Assembly: GCA_026706635.1 (NCBI GenBank)
Contig: JAPOYJ010000038.1
Span: 1 to 64,000 of the forward strand
Source: Gemmatimonadota bacterium
GTDB taxonomy: Bacteria; Gemmatimonadota; Gemmatimonadetes; Longimicrobiales; Gaopeijiaceae
DNA length: 64,000 bases
Direction of reading: 5' to 3'
Positions within the stretch are counted from its first letter, which is position 1. Every line of letters starts with the position of its first letter. This document shows positions 9,263 through 19,023 of the stretch, piece by piece. The position numbers were made by a program, and so were the translations under genes. The notes beneath the pieces were generated by a model. It did no database searches. It was not told the origin of the DNA and saw only the letters and a program-made list of their open reading frames with translations.

Positions 9263-12200
9263 TACCCCCACTCGCGGAAGAACTCGACGCCCCAGATGCG
9301 CGCCAGCTCGAGCGAGAGGTCGCCGAAGCCCCGGTAGCGCTGGCGGGTGCAGCGACCCTCCAGGAAGCCTTCGAGCCTCACCTCCGCCGGCATCTCCACC
9401 TCCACGCGCACGCCTCCGCTCGCCACGGGGAGCGTGGGGTCGGCGCAGAACCCACGCTGATAGACTCCGGTGAGAAAGATGTTCTCCAGCACGTACCAGC
9501 CCAGCTCGACCTGCACCGACGACGCGCCGAAGGCGCCGCCGCTCTCTTCGCTCTGCGAGACCGAGAGGTGATCCACATCGAGCTCCTGCGTGAGGAGGTA
9601 GCCGAGCTGGTTCACGACCCGGCCGACGAGCAGATCCCTCCCGACCCCGACCGAGGCGGTGGTGACCTCGCCGGCAAGCGCCGAGGTGGGGCGACCGAAG
9701 AGGACGTAGCCGTAGAGGTCGGCCTCCGAGATCGGGTACTCCGAATCGCTCGAGAGCGAGAGCTGGGGATTGAGAAGGGTGCCCGAGATGTTCGCCGTAA
9801 CGACGAGCGGTTCGCCGTCGCGCGTGCGGAGCCGGTTTTCGGCCGCCAGGGTGATCCCGGGATTGAAGCCGGGAGTCCCCACGAAGAGGAGGGAGCCCCC
9901 GGCCATCGTGAAGGTGCGCGGCCCGAAGGAGTAGGTGCCTCGCGCGACCTCGATCTCGCCCTCCAGGACCGGCTGCCCTCGGCGTCGGTCGAACGCCACC
10001 GTGAGCTGGCCGACCGGCTCCACATTCAGGTCGCGCGACCTCAGCCAGTTGCCTCGGCCCACGTCGACTGCGAGCTGGACAACCAGATTGCGCCTGAACA
10101 GGTCGCCGGCGGTCGGCTTCGCCTCGCTTCCCAGCTCTTCGGAGCCCAGCCCCGCCGTGGCCGCCTGGAAGATGACCGGGTCGTAGAAGTCGACCATCGC
10201 CGTGGTGCGCTCGAACTCCTCGAGGAACACCGTCCCGTTCCTCGCCTCCACCTCGCCCTGAAGGACCGGAAAGCGCTGCGAGCCGGTCAGGGTGATCGAG
10301 TCTCCGGTCGCCGCGATCGTCATGTAGGGCGTGTTGGCGACCTGGAAGTCGCTCGGCCAGAAGGCCAGCTCGATCGGCACATCCTCTTCGGCGTTGCTGA
10401 CGTCGATCTCACCTGCGATTCTGATCTCGCCCTCCCCCGAGAGACCTCGACCGCTCAGGCCGACGGCGCCCCCACGGCCAAGCCGAGCTTCGAGCTCCAC
10501 TTCGGAGAGCCTCACCCCCAGCGTCGGCATGAAGGCAGTGGCGCTCTTCAGCCGCAGCGTCCCCAGAGCCTCGGCGTCGCCCCTTGGGCCAGAAACCTCC
10601 ACCGTGCCGGAAATCTGTCCGGCCACATCGTCCATGCGGGTCAGCGCCATCACGATCGGCGCCGCGGGAAAGCCGTCCACCGCGACCTTCAGGCGAATCG
10701 AATCGGTTTCACCTTCGGCTGCCTCATTGTCGTCGCCCCAGCTGAACGGCACGGTCCCCTCGACGCCAAGCGCCCTCCCACCTCCGGTCCACAGATCCAG
10801 CTTCCCGGCCAGGACCCCCGAGCGGTAGCTGCCGAAGGCGACCACACTGTCGGTCGAGAGGCCGCCGTGGCTGGCGTCTCCGATGCTGAGCGATCCCATC
10901 CACCGCTGCGGCGCCGTGCGTCCGGCGGCCGCGACACGAGCGTGCAGGAGGCCGGAAGGGGGCCGTTCGAGCTGAAGCAGTCTGCCCACCATTGCCAGAT
11001 CCAGGTCGGATACGTCGATCTCGAAGCCGGAGCGGGCATCCGAGGAGGCGCCCCTCGCAATCTCGCCACCCGCGAAGAGACGCAGGCCGGGGGCCCCGGG
11101 CCGGATCAGGCCGAAGTGATTGACTCTCGCCACCTCGTCGGTCCACTCCACGCTCGCGGGGCCCTGCAGGCTCCAGCGCCGATCCGGGAAGGCGAAGGTC
11201 AGCCGGTCGAGATTCAGTCGCCCACCCTTCTCGCGAAAGACGACCTCGGCAAGCGCCTCGTACGACTCGTCCTCGGCACGCGCGACCACCGCGTGCAGGC
11301 TGCCCCCGGCTCCGGAGCGATAGCGGCCACCGAGGGTGACGGCCTGGAACTCGCGCCCTCGCACCACGACCGAGTCGCCGCGGATCTCTCCGCTGAAGTG
11401 CGGCCTGGGGTTCGGCGCTGCAGCGCTGTCGCCTCGCGCAACGGCAATTCCGTCTATCGACACCGCCACCTGAACCGATCTCGCGCTCTCCTGCCGGTGC
11501 ACGAGGTCGGAGAGCGCGAGCGAGACTTCGGCGCTGGCGGAGTGAAGACTGCCGGAGATGGTCGCCGCACCATCCACCTTGCCGTCGAAACGAAGCTCGC
11601 GGGCGCTGGGGAAGGTGTCTTCGTCGGCACCCGCGAGCCTGAGGCTCTCCCGCTGGAGAGGCGAGAGCTCGTCCCAGGCGACGAGATTGCCCTCCATGAG
11701 GAGCGGCCTGAGTCCGCGAATGGAGGGTGACGCAATGCGGAGGCGCACTCCGTCGCCAACAGCCCCCGGCGCCACACCGAGGCTTCCACCCTCCCCCGTC
11801 ACCGCCACGCCGCCCGCGCGTGCGGTCAGCTCGTCCAGGCGCAGGACTCCGTCCTCGCCGACCCGTACGCTCGCCCCGACGGTATCGACCTCGAGGGCGC
11901 CGATCGCCGACGGCCCCATCGCCACCGTCGCCCTGCCCCGCAGCGAACCGAGATCGAGGCCGCTGCCCGCGAGGGCGAGCCGCCCCGAGACGACCACCGT
12001 GTCCCAGCCATTGGCCACCACCTGGGCGATATCCAGCCGCTCGCTCGCCACCTCCAGCTCGTAGCCTGCCGCCGGATCGTCTCCGTTGAGCCGCCCGGTG
12101 GCCGTCAGGTCGCCCCCGGGCGTGGTCAGCGAGGCATCGAAGCGCAGATCCTCGACCGTGCCCACGAGCGAGACCGAGCCAGTGATCCGTCCGGTCGCCG

Positions 12201-13770
12201 CCACCCTCGGCCAGCGCTGCCGGATGGCCTCGAGTGAGAGGGGTGCGAGCTCGGCGTGGATATCCACGGAGGCAATCGCGGTATCGCCGAAGACGGTGCC
12301 AGTGACCTCGAAGACGCTCTCGGGCCCCTCGTCCAGACGCTGGCTTCCGGCGATCCTGAGGGCCAGCCCGTCGTGCAGGTAGCCGTCGGCGACGATCTGG
12401 AGCTCTCCCTGACCCCCCCACCTCACGTCGGGCGCGAAGTGCCCCAGGAGGGTGTAGTCGAGCGAAGAGACATGGACCTCCATTCGCTCGAAGGAACGCG
12501 CGCCCAGGACCTTGCCGCCGCCTCGCGCACGGCCCCGCACGGAGCCGGTGGCACCGTCGACAACCGCGATCTCGCCCTCGATCAGGAGACTGCGCGGGAG
12601 TCCGTCAATGCGAAGGTCACCCTCCAGAAACCCCCCGAACGCGGGCACCTCCGGGAGCCAGCGCCTGGCTTCGCTGGTCGCGACGCGCAGCTCGGCAACG
12701 CGCAGGTCGCGCAGGCGCACCCGTTCGCCAATCGAAACCCCGCCGTCGAGCACGAAACGAGCCTCGTCGGCGTCAACCTGAAGGTCGGCAAGCTCGATCT
12801 CCGCCGTGCCGCCATCCACCGCCAACGCCACGCCTCCGCTGATCGTCCCCGCTGGCACCCTCTCGTCCAGCCACCGGAGCTCGGCGATCTCGAGTCCGGC
12901 GATGTCGAGTTCGGCACGGCCCGAGGGCGCGCCGTCTCCGAGAGTCACCGCTACCTCGCCGGACATCTCGGACCCCAGCGCACGCAGGCGCTCCACCTCG
13001 ATCCGAGCGCCTCCGCCTGCGATCTCCAGATCGGCCTCCACCTCCGAGACCGAAATCTCGTGGTCCGGTAGGGTCCGCAGCCGCACTTCCAGGTCGCGCA
13101 CCCGCGCCGAGAGCCACGCCTCGGCGTCGAGCAGAACCTCGACATCTCGAAGGTCGGCCGCGATCGCGGTGGCCACATCCCCTCCGTCCCGGCGAACGGT
13201 CCCGCCCATCACCCTCAGTCGGCCGATGCTGAGCGACTGACCGGGGCTGGCATCGCCAGCGGCGAAGCGCGAGTCCGGCAGAGCGGATGCGCTCGCCGTC
13301 GACACGGCTCGCGCCGACCGCGGAGTCGTGTCGCCCCCTATTCCCGAGAGATCGACGACCGGCGACCAGAGGCGAAGGTCGCCGATCTGGCGCGCGCCGC
13401 CCAGCCCCAGCGCCGAGACGAGCGAGTAGCGCGCCGCCGCCGAGTCAATGAGCAGCGTGGGCTGGCCCTCCGGCCCGACCACCTCGACATCGCGCAGCGT
13501 GACTCCGGCGAAGATCCCCCCGGGGCCGACCGATCCGATCGAGAGCGTCCCCTCGACCAGCGGGGAAAGGCGGTCCAAGGTCCAACGAAGTGCCGCCGCC
13601 CGGCCGGTGGCGGTGTGGCTGACGAATGCCGCAAAGGCCACGCTCGCCGCCACCGCCACGCTGATGGCAAGGACGCTCCACCTGGCCCAGGCGATGATCG
13701 TGCGGCGTACCCTGGCGGGTGTCGGCGCTCGCGCGGAGCCCCCACTAGAGTCCGACATGACCCTCGGCAC
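9259..13770 (-). CDS. tamB: Translocation and assembly module protein TamB (AsmA/DUF490 family)
   Basis: Giant inner-membrane-anchored periplasmic protein of 1,503 residues, thought to bridge the envelope for outer-membrane protein or phospholipid transport. An N-terminal membrane segment (about residues 27-50) is followed by more than 1,200 residues of repetitive amphipathic beta-strand sequence. The C-terminus has TamB-like hallmarks: a GQLTVAFDRRRGQPVLEGEI strand pair, FNPGITLAAENRL, and SEADLYGYVLFGRPTSAL. The start is GTG at 13770 or ATG at 13758. It follows the Omp85 gene as in tamA-tamB pairs, but with a 180-bp repeat region between them. The stop codon overlaps the downstream repeat arm. 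Confidence 0.93.
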   Translation of the reverse strand: MPRVMSDSSGGSARAPTPARVRRTIIAWARWSVLAISVAVAASVAFAAFVSHTATGRAAALRWTLDRLSPLVEGTLSIGSVGPGGIFAGVTLRDVEVVGPEGQPTLLIDSAAARYSLVSALGLGGARQIGDLRLWSPVVDLSGIGGDTTPRSARAVSTASASALPDSRFAAGDASPGQSLSIGRLRVMGGTVRRDGGDVATAIAADLRDVEVLLDAEAWLSARVRDLEVRLRTLPDHEISVSEVEADLEIAGGGARIEVERLRALGSEMSGEVAVTLGDGAPSGRAELDIAGLEIAELRWLDERVPAGTISGGVALAVDGGTAEIELADLQVDADEARFVLDGGVSIGERVRLRDLRVAELRVATSEARRWLPEVPAFGGFLEGDLRIDGLPRSLLIEGEIAVVDGATGSVRGRARGGGKVLGARSFERMEVHVSSLDYTLLGHFAPDVRWGGQGELQIVADGYLHDGLALRIAGSQRLDEGPESVFEVTGTVFGDTAIASVDIHAELAPLSLEAIRQRWPRVAATGRITGSVSLVGTVEDLRFDASLTTPGGDLTATGRLNGDDPAAGYELEVASERLDIAQVVANGWDTVVVSGRLALAGSGLDLGSLRGRATVAMGPSAIGALEVDTVGASVRVGEDGVLRLDELTARAGGVAVTGEGGSLGVAPGAVGDGVRLRIASPSIRGLRPLLMEGNLVAWDELSPLQRESLRLAGADEDTFPSARELRFDGKVDGAATISGSLHSASAEVSLALSDLVHRQESARSVQVAVSIDGIAVARGDSAAAPNPRPHFSGEIRGDSVVVRGREFQAVTLGGRYRSGAGGSLHAVVARAEDESYEALAEVVFREKGGRLNLDRLTFAFPDRRWSLQGPASVEWTDEVARVNHFGLIRPGAPGLRLFAGGEIARGASSDARSGFEIDVSDLDLAMVGRLLQLERPPSGLLHARVAAAGRTAPQRWMGSLSIGDASHGGLSTDSVVAFGSYRSGVLAGKLDLWTGGGRALGVEGTVPFSWGDDNEAAEGETDSIRLKVAVDGFPAAPIVMALTRMDDVAGQISGTVEVSGPRGDAEALGTLRLKSATAFMPTLGVRLSEVELEARLGRGGAVGLSGRGLSGEGEIRIAGEIDVSNAEEDVPIELAFWPSDFQVANTPYMTIAATGDSITLTGSQRFPVLQGEVEARNGTVFLEEFERTTAMVDFYDPVIFQAATAGLGSEELGSEAKPTAGDLFRRNLVVQLAVDVGRGNWLRSRDLNVEPVGQLTVAFDRRRGQPVLEGEIEVARGTYSFGPRTFTMAGGSLLFVGTPGFNPGITLAAENRLRTRDGEPLVVTANISGTLLNPQLSLSSDSEYPISEADLYGYVLFGRPTSALAGEVTTASVGVGRDLLVGRVVNQLGYLLTQELDVDHLSVSQSEESGGAFGASSVQVELGWYVLENIFLTGVYQRGFCADPTLPVASGGVRVEVEMPAEVRLEGFLEGRCTRQRYRGFGDLSLELARIWGVEFFREWGY

Positions 13771-13950
13771 TCCGCATGTGGAAGCCCCCGGATCTGCAAG
13801 CCTGAATCGGGGAACGAAGCCTCGGATATGGAAAATGTAAACTGTGGATTACATATTGTAAATCATACATTACAGAATGGGCGGGCTGGCGAAGCCACCA
13901 GTACGGGCATTGTAAACCGTGAATTACATATTGTAAAGCACACATTACAC
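13771..13950. repeat. Intergenic repeat region with two 39-bp double operators
   Basis: Two copies of TGTAA-N8-TTACA-TAT-TGTAA-N8-TTACA lie at 13836-13874 and 13911-13949. Each half is a palindrome with a TGT-N12-ACA frame, and the two centres are 21 bp apart, two helical turns. The spacers share the scaffold motif CGAAGCC...GTACGG. The second copy ends one base before the tamA-like stop codon. Probably a regulator-binding region for tamB, or a mobile palindromic repeat, or both. Confidence 0.7.
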
Positions 13951-16212
13951 TCAGAATGCCTGGCCGACCGAGAAGTGGATCTGGAAGCGGCGGATCGAGA
14001 AGCCCGCCTCGTCGCCGAAGGGAACCTGAGGCCCCAGGAGGGCGAGGTCGTCGGCCACAACCCAGTCGATCGGCTCGCTGGGGCCACCGTCCCCCCCGAT
14101 GTCGATTCGGTCGGCGGGGGCATCAGACGCTGTGTCGAAGGGCCGGAGCTGCGAGGTGACCACCTGCAGCGACTGGCGCTCGCGGAAGCTGTACGCAACG
14201 TCGAGGCGCAGCGGCCCTATGGCAGTGTTGTAGCGCACGCCAACACCCGGCGCGGCCTCGAGGTTGGTGAACTCCAGCTTGCTCGGCCAGACCTGGCCCA
14301 CATCTAGGAAGGCGGCCCCGCCCCACATCTCGCCGGCAAGGGGGAAGCGCAGCTCGGCGCTCGCCTCGAAGCTCGCGAGGCCGCCGATGGGACGCACCCG
14401 GAAGAGGCCCGACCCCGAGAGGGGGGTGCCGTCGCAGGTGAGGTCTTTGATCGCGGCTGGGATGCAGGCTGGTTCGCGCTGGGCACCGCGCCGCACGAGC
14501 AGATCCTCGACGGGAATCGACAGGGTGCGGGGTCCCAGCGTCCCCTGGGCGAGGCCGCGTACGCCATTGGCGCCGCCTCCGTAGAATCGCTTCTCCGCCG
14601 GCGCCGCAGCTGCCTCGTCCAGTTTGTCCTCCGAGGCGCCCGTGGCCAGAGTGCCCGCCCGGACCCGTAGAGCGAGCACCACCCTGTCCAGCTCGCGAAA
14701 GAGGCTCACGTCGGAGAGGAGGCGGGTGTACGAGTACTCCGACCCCGTGATCCCGTCCGCAAACTCGAGATCGACCAGGGCACGGTGCCCCCGGGTGGGG
14801 CTCAGGACATCGTCGGTCATGTCTCGGCTGTACGAGAGGCCCGTCGGCGCGAGCCAGCGGGCTCCCGCGAGCACCTCGATCTCGTCGGGCGTGCAGGCGA
14901 GAAAGGTCGCGCAGAGTGTAACCTCGGCGGCGTCGAGCCTGCTCAGCTGCGCCCCGAACCTCAGCCCTGCGAAGGCGCCTCCGAAGCGGCGGCCGAGGCG
15001 AAGCTCCAGTCCCCTGGAATCGCGCACGAAGACGTTTCTCTGCGACTGGCGTTCGGCGAAGAGTCCCAGCGAGAGGGAAACGTCCGGCAGTAGGAGCGAG
15101 GGCTGGCTGAAGTCCAGGCGGGCCAGCCAGTTGGCGCGTCCGTACTCGCCGCTGCCCGCCTGCCCGCAGAGCAGCGCGGCCTGGAGCGACGAGGCCAGCA
15201 GGTTGGAGACCCCCACCTGCGCTCCCAGGATGCGGCCGCCGCCCAGAAAGTAGCGGTGGGTCCACCGCCCCTCGGCGTTGAGGCACTCGGCGCTGTTGAA
15301 GCCCCCTCCGACCCTGAGACGCCGCAGGTCGCCCTCCCCTACCACCACCGCGATCGGCACGACCGAGTCGGTCTCGATCCTGGCCGAGTCTTGCATCACG
15401 ACTGCGCGCGAGACTATCGCCAGCTCGTAGAGGTTGCGCTGAGCCGTCCGCAGCAGCTCTTCGCTGTACGGCTGCCCCTCCTCGAAGGGGAGGCGGTCGA
15501 CTATCGCGCTGCGGTCGAGCAGCCGGTTGCCGACGACCCGGATCGGTCCGAAGGTGGCTGGAGGGCCAAGCTCCACGCGGTAGGTGACGAGGGCGGTGTC
15601 GGCGCCTCTGGGACGCCGGAAGCCCTCGAGCACCTCGGCCCAGGCGTACCCGGCGTCGCGGAGCACTCTGGAGAGGGTGTCGGCAGCCTCCATGAGGAGG
15701 AGCGGGCTGAGCACATCGCCAGCTCCGAAGGGGATCATATCCTCCAGCGCCAGCTCGGTGGGTACCGAATCCCCGGTTAGAGCCACCTCGCCCACCCGGA
15801 AGGGCGTGCCTTCGGTGAGGTGGAAGACGACGTCGACGCTCCCCGAGTCCGCGGGCAGGACCTCGGGCACCACGGCGGCCCCACGGTAGCCGTGCGCCTG
15901 GTAGAGGATGCGCAGATGCCGGGCGTCGAGCTCCAGGATGCGTGGGCTGAGGTAGGAGCGCTGGCGGCCCCAGCCAATCCCGAGCGCGCACGAAACGGCG
16001 CCAAGGAGCGAGGGACAGCTCGAGGCGCGAGTGATGACCGCGAGCTCCAGATCCGAGTCCGAAAACGCCTCGTTGCCCACGAAGCTCACCGACGCCACCT
16101 CGTCGCGCGGCGGCTGGGCGAGGAGGATGCTGGGGGACGGCGCCAGGAGTGCCGCCAGCGCTAGCAGTCCGTGGATAATCTCGCGCGAGCGGCGGAACGG
16201 AAGGACTGTCAA
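13951..16212 (-). CDS. Outer-membrane Omp85-family assembly protein (TamA/BamA-like)
   Basis: A 753-residue protein with a signal peptide (LLALAALLAPSPSILLAQ), POTRA-type repeats (first VASVSFVGNEAFSDSDLELA, later FGPIRVVGNRLLDRSAIV) and a C-terminal surface-antigen/Omp85 barrel ending VAYSFRERQ...FSVGQAF. It probably inserts outer-membrane proteins together with TamB, encoded next. The TTG at 16212 is chosen because it overlaps the phosphoesterase stop (TTGA) and sits just before the hydrophobic leader. The frame is open another 80 codons upstream, but those are shadow sequence of the phosphoesterase. Odd: the leader residues REIIHGLL are encoded by a copy of the intergenic repeat arm. Confidence 0.9.
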   Translation of the reverse strand: MTVLPFRRSREIIHGLLALAALLAPSPSILLAQPPRDEVASVSFVGNEAFSDSDLELAVITRASSCPSLLGAVSCALGIGWGRQRSYLSPRILELDARHLRILYQAHGYRGAAVVPEVLPADSGSVDVVFHLTEGTPFRVGEVALTGDSVPTELALEDMIPFGAGDVLSPLLLMEAADTLSRVLRDAGYAWAEVLEGFRRPRGADTALVTYRVELGPPATFGPIRVVGNRLLDRSAIVDRLPFEEGQPYSEELLRTAQRNLYELAIVSRAVVMQDSARIETDSVVPIAVVVGEGDLRRLRVGGGFNSAECLNAEGRWTHRYFLGGGRILGAQVGVSNLLASSLQAALLCGQAGSGEYGRANWLARLDFSQPSLLLPDVSLSLGLFAERQSQRNVFVRDSRGLELRLGRRFGGAFAGLRFGAQLSRLDAAEVTLCATFLACTPDEIEVLAGARWLAPTGLSYSRDMTDDVLSPTRGHRALVDLEFADGITGSEYSYTRLLSDVSLFRELDRVVLALRVRAGTLATGASEDKLDEAAAAPAEKRFYGGGANGVRGLAQGTLGPRTLSIPVEDLLVRRGAQREPACIPAAIKDLTCDGTPLSGSGLFRVRPIGGLASFEASAELRFPLAGEMWGGAAFLDVGQVWPSKLEFTNLEAAPGVGVRYNTAIGPLRLDVAYSFRERQSLQVVTSQLRPFDTASDAPADRIDIGGDGGPSEPIDWVVADDLALLGPQVPFGDEAGFSIRRFQIHFSVGQAF

Positions 16213-17009
16213 GGCGCTCCGAAGCTCCGGCCCCACTCGGAGCGAAACCCGGCTTCGCCCGAGAAGAAGTGCACCTTGACCTCGATGCCGTCGCTCCGCA
16301 CCCGGATCCAGTTGAAAGAGCTGCGCCCCTTCTCCGGTCCCCGGCCGCGGGTCGAGGTGGCGGTACCGGCGAGGAGCACCGGCACGCCCGCACTGCTCTC
16401 GGCGAGGGTGGCACGGTGGACATGGCCGCCGAGGACCATATCCACACCCCACCCCGGCAGGGCGTCGAGGACGCGGCCGGCTCGCCGAAGAGGCGTTCCG
16501 TAGGAGCCGTCCTCGGGGGCGATCAGATTGTGATGGACGACGAGGACGCGCAGGAAGCCCGGGGGCGCGTCGCCGAACGATCGCTCCGCGAGCTCGAGCT
16601 GTCTCCGGCGAAGGCGACCGTTCACGAATCCCGTGCGCGGCGAGGTGGAGTTCAGCGCCACGAAGCGGGCGCCCCGGTCGTCCCCTGGCCCCGGAGCTAC
16701 GTCGGTGACGGTGTCCAGAGCCGCCTGGATATGGCGGCGGTAGTTGCGAAAGGGTGCCAGAATGCGCTCGCCGAAACGGTAGAGCGGCACGTCGTGGTTC
16801 CCCGCCGTGACGACGACCGGGTACGCGGCCAGTCCGTCGAGGAAGGCGCGGGCGGCCCTGTACTCGCGTACCTTGGCCCGCTGGGTGAGGTCGCCCGAGA
16901 CGACCACCGCAGAGGGACGCTTCCAGTGCGCGAAACGCACCAAAGCGGAGGCAGCCGCCGGGGAGTGGGCGCTGCCGAAGTGCACATCCGAGAGGTGGAG
17001 GATAGTCAC
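16209..17009 (-). CDS. Calcineurin-like metallophosphoesterase
   Basis: A 266-residue soluble hydrolase. The GTG at 17009 gives VTILHLSDVHFG, the classic first metal-binding block (DxH). Then come VVSGDLTQRA (GD), TAGNHDVPLY (GNHD), LVVHHN and GGHVH, the complete five-motif set of the family with both metal sites intact. The length and the GNHD...GGHVHR spacing resemble CpdA or UDP-2,3-diacylglucosamine-type enzymes, but the substrate cannot be assigned. The gene begins 8 bases after the lgt stop and its own stop overlaps the next start, so it is translationally coupled within the envelope operon. Confidence 0.88.
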   Translation of the reverse strand: MTILHLSDVHFGSAHSPAAASALVRFAHWKRPSAVVVSGDLTQRAKVREYRAARAFLDGLAAYPVVVTAGNHDVPLYRFGERILAPFRNYRRHIQAALDTVTDVAPGPGDDRGARFVALNSTSPRTGFVNGRLRRRQLELAERSFGDAPPGFLRVLVVHHNLIAPEDGSYGTPLRRAGRVLDALPGWGVDMVLGGHVHRATLAESSAGVPVLLAGTATSTRGRGPEKGRSSFNWIRVRSDGIEVKVHFFSGEAGFRSEWGRSFGAP

Positions 17010-17017
17010 TTCGATGC

Positions 17018-17860
17018 TTATCGGCGACCCCCAGAGATTCGCAGCTTCGCTATCCACGCGACACCGACTGCGGCCAGCGCAACGGAAACCGCCTGCGCCA
17101 GGGTAAGTGGGCCGAGGAAGCGGTCGTCCTTTGCCCGGTAGAACTCGACCAGGAAGCGCTCGGCGCTCGCAAGCGTCAGCCAGAGGGCGAGGAGCCAGCC
17201 GGGGCGGTGACGGTGGCGGCGGAGCGACCAGAGCAGGAGGAAGATGAGCGTCGATATCCCCGTCTCGTAGAGCTGGGTCGGGTGAACCGGCACCACCTCG
17301 CCGTACTTCTCTACGAGAGCGGGATCGACGGCAATCCCGAAGTGGCTCTCGATCGTCGTCACCGTGGTCGGGGGCTGCCCGTTCGGGAAGGCGATGCCCA
17401 CCCAGGAGTCGGTGGGGCGGCCGTAGTCGTCGCCGACCAGGAAGCAGCCCAGCCGCCCCACGCCGTAGGCGAGCGCCAGGGCGGGCGCAGAGGCGTCCAC
17501 GATGGTGCCCATGGGGAGGTCGAGCGTGCGTATGCGGCGCAGCACGAGCGCACCGGCAAGAAGGAACCCACCGTACCACACCATCCCAGCGCGGGAGAGG
17601 AGCATCCCGATCGGGTCGTCGAGGAAGCGCGGGTAGTTGAGGAGCACATAGTAGATCCTCGCCCCCACGATGCCGCCGAGGACCGCCCAGAAGAGGAGAT
17701 CCCAGGCGATGTCCGGCCGCTGGCCCTGGCGCACCAGCTCGACCTTGAGGAGATAGCCGGCGGTCAGGAAGGCGGCGAGCATCATGACGCCGAAGGAGGT
17801 GATCGGCGCCCCTCCAACCAGCGGGAGCCACTCGGGCAGGGTGAAGAGGTTCGGGTACAT
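17018..17860 (-). CDS. lgt: Prolipoprotein diacylglyceryl transferase
   Basis: Transfers diacylglycerol from phosphatidylglycerol to the lipobox cysteine of prolipoproteins at the inner membrane. The 280-residue product begins MYPNLFTLPEWLPLVGGAPI and has about seven membrane segments. The signature region YGVGRLGCFLVGDDYGRPT corresponds to the Lgt signature, and HPTQLYE is the conserved later block. The ATG at 17860 is preceded by a strong Shine-Dalgarno sequence (AAGGAGGA). The frame is open further upstream but that part reads as tsaD shadow. The window encodes at least six putative lipoproteins that would be its substrates. Confidence 0.96.
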   Translation of the reverse strand: MYPNLFTLPEWLPLVGGAPITSFGVMMLAAFLTAGYLLKVELVRQGQRPDIAWDLLFWAVLGGIVGARIYYVLLNYPRFLDDPIGMLLSRAGMVWYGGFLLAGALVLRRIRTLDLPMGTIVDASAPALALAYGVGRLGCFLVGDDYGRPTDSWVGIAFPNGQPPTTVTTIESHFGIAVDPALVEKYGEVVPVHPTQLYETGISTLIFLLLWSLRRHRHRPGWLLALWLTLASAERFLVEFYRAKDDRFLGPLTLAQAVSVALAAVGVAWIAKLRISGGRR

Positions 17861-17874
17861 TGCTCGCGTCCTCC

Positions 17875-19023
17875 TTATGCGCGGGTGAGGGCCGAGGCAC
17901 CCTCTGACGCGGGGCCCGACGCCGGGTCGTCCGACGGCTTCGGGTACCACGATAGCACCGCCGGTAGCGGTGCGCTCGCCGCGGCTTCCGATATGCCGCC
18001 AAAGTCGCCCGAATCGAGGCGGTAGAGCGCCGCGCGGGCGATCATCGCGCCGTTGTCCATGGAGAGCCTGGGCGAGGCCGCAAAGAGGCGGCCACCCGGC
18101 GGAAGCTCGGTCCGGATGCTCTCCCTGAGAGCTCCGTTGGCGGCAACCCCCCCACCCAGGAGCACGCGGGCGCAACCGGTGACCGCGACCGCAGCGAGCG
18201 TCTTCGACGCCAGAACCTCGACGGCGGCCTCCTGAAACGCGGCGGCGATGTCGTCCCGGTTGGAGGGACTCGGCGAGCCGCCCTCCACTTCGGCGACTCT
18301 GCGCGCAACCGCCGTCTTGAGTCCGGAGAAGGAGAAGTCGAAGATGTCGCGGTCGGCCCTCCGATCCTGCGGGTTGAGGCTGTGGGCACCCCTTCGGAGA
18401 GACTCGACGCCGCTCATGAGGGGTCGTGGCAGCGCGAATCGGGCCGGGTCGCCCCTCGCCGCGGCCGCCTCGATCCCCGGGCCTCCCGGGTACGGCAGCC
18501 CCAGGATGCGGGCCACCTTGTCGAACGCCTCGCCGACGGCGTCGTCGCGCGTCTCGCCCATGAGGTGGTAGTCACCCCACTCCGGCACCCAAAGCAGCAT
18601 TGTGTGCCCCCCCGAGACCAGGAGGGCGACGAAGGGGGGCTTCGCCTCCGGGTCCTCCAGGATCGGAGCGAAGAGGTGCCCCTCCATGTGATGGACCGGG
18701 ACGTAGGGCACGCCGAGCGCCATGGCGACGGCCCGCGCCCACGACACGCCGACCAGGAGGGCGCCGATGAGCCCCGGGCAGGCGGCCACGGCGACGGCGC
18801 CAAGCTCCCTCCGGTCAAGATCCGCGTCGCCCAGCGCCGCCGAGACAACCGGCTCGATGCGCCTCAGGTGATCGCGCGCGGCCAGCTCGGGAATGACGCC
18901 GCCGTATACCTGGTGCATGTCCTGCGAGTGGATCGCCAGCCCCAGGATCGACCCCTCGCGGTCGAGCACAGCCGCCGAAGTCTCGTCGCAGGTCGTCTCG
19001 ATGCCGAGAATTGCCCCCCTCAC
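17875..19023 (-). CDS. tsaD: tRNA N6-adenosine threonylcarbamoyltransferase
   Basis: Transfers the threonylcarbamoyl group to A37 of ANN-decoding tRNAs (t6A). The 382-residue product has the expected ASKHA features: ILGIETTCDETSAA at the N-terminus, PGLIGALLVG, the metal-binding VHHMEGHLFAP, FSFSGLKTAV, LLGGGVAANGALR and MDNGAMIA. Length is slightly above the usual 335-345 because of a C-terminal extension. The start is GTG at 19023, overlapping the ybbR-like stop by four bases (GTGA), so the two are coupled. Confidence 0.97.
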   Translation of the reverse strand: MRGAILGIETTCDETSAAVLDREGSILGLAIHSQDMHQVYGGVIPELAARDHLRRIEPVVSAALGDADLDRRELGAVAVAACPGLIGALLVGVSWARAVAMALGVPYVPVHHMEGHLFAPILEDPEAKPPFVALLVSGGHTMLLWVPEWGDYHLMGETRDDAVGEAFDKVARILGLPYPGGPGIEAAAARGDPARFALPRPLMSGVESLRRGAHSLNPQDRRADRDIFDFSFSGLKTAVARRVAEVEGGSPSPSNRDDIAAAFQEAAVEVLASKTLAAVAVTGCARVLLGGGVAANGALRESIRTELPPGGRLFAASPRLSMDNGAMIARAALYRLDSGDFGGISEAAASAPLPAVLSWYPKPSDDPASGPASEGASALTRA

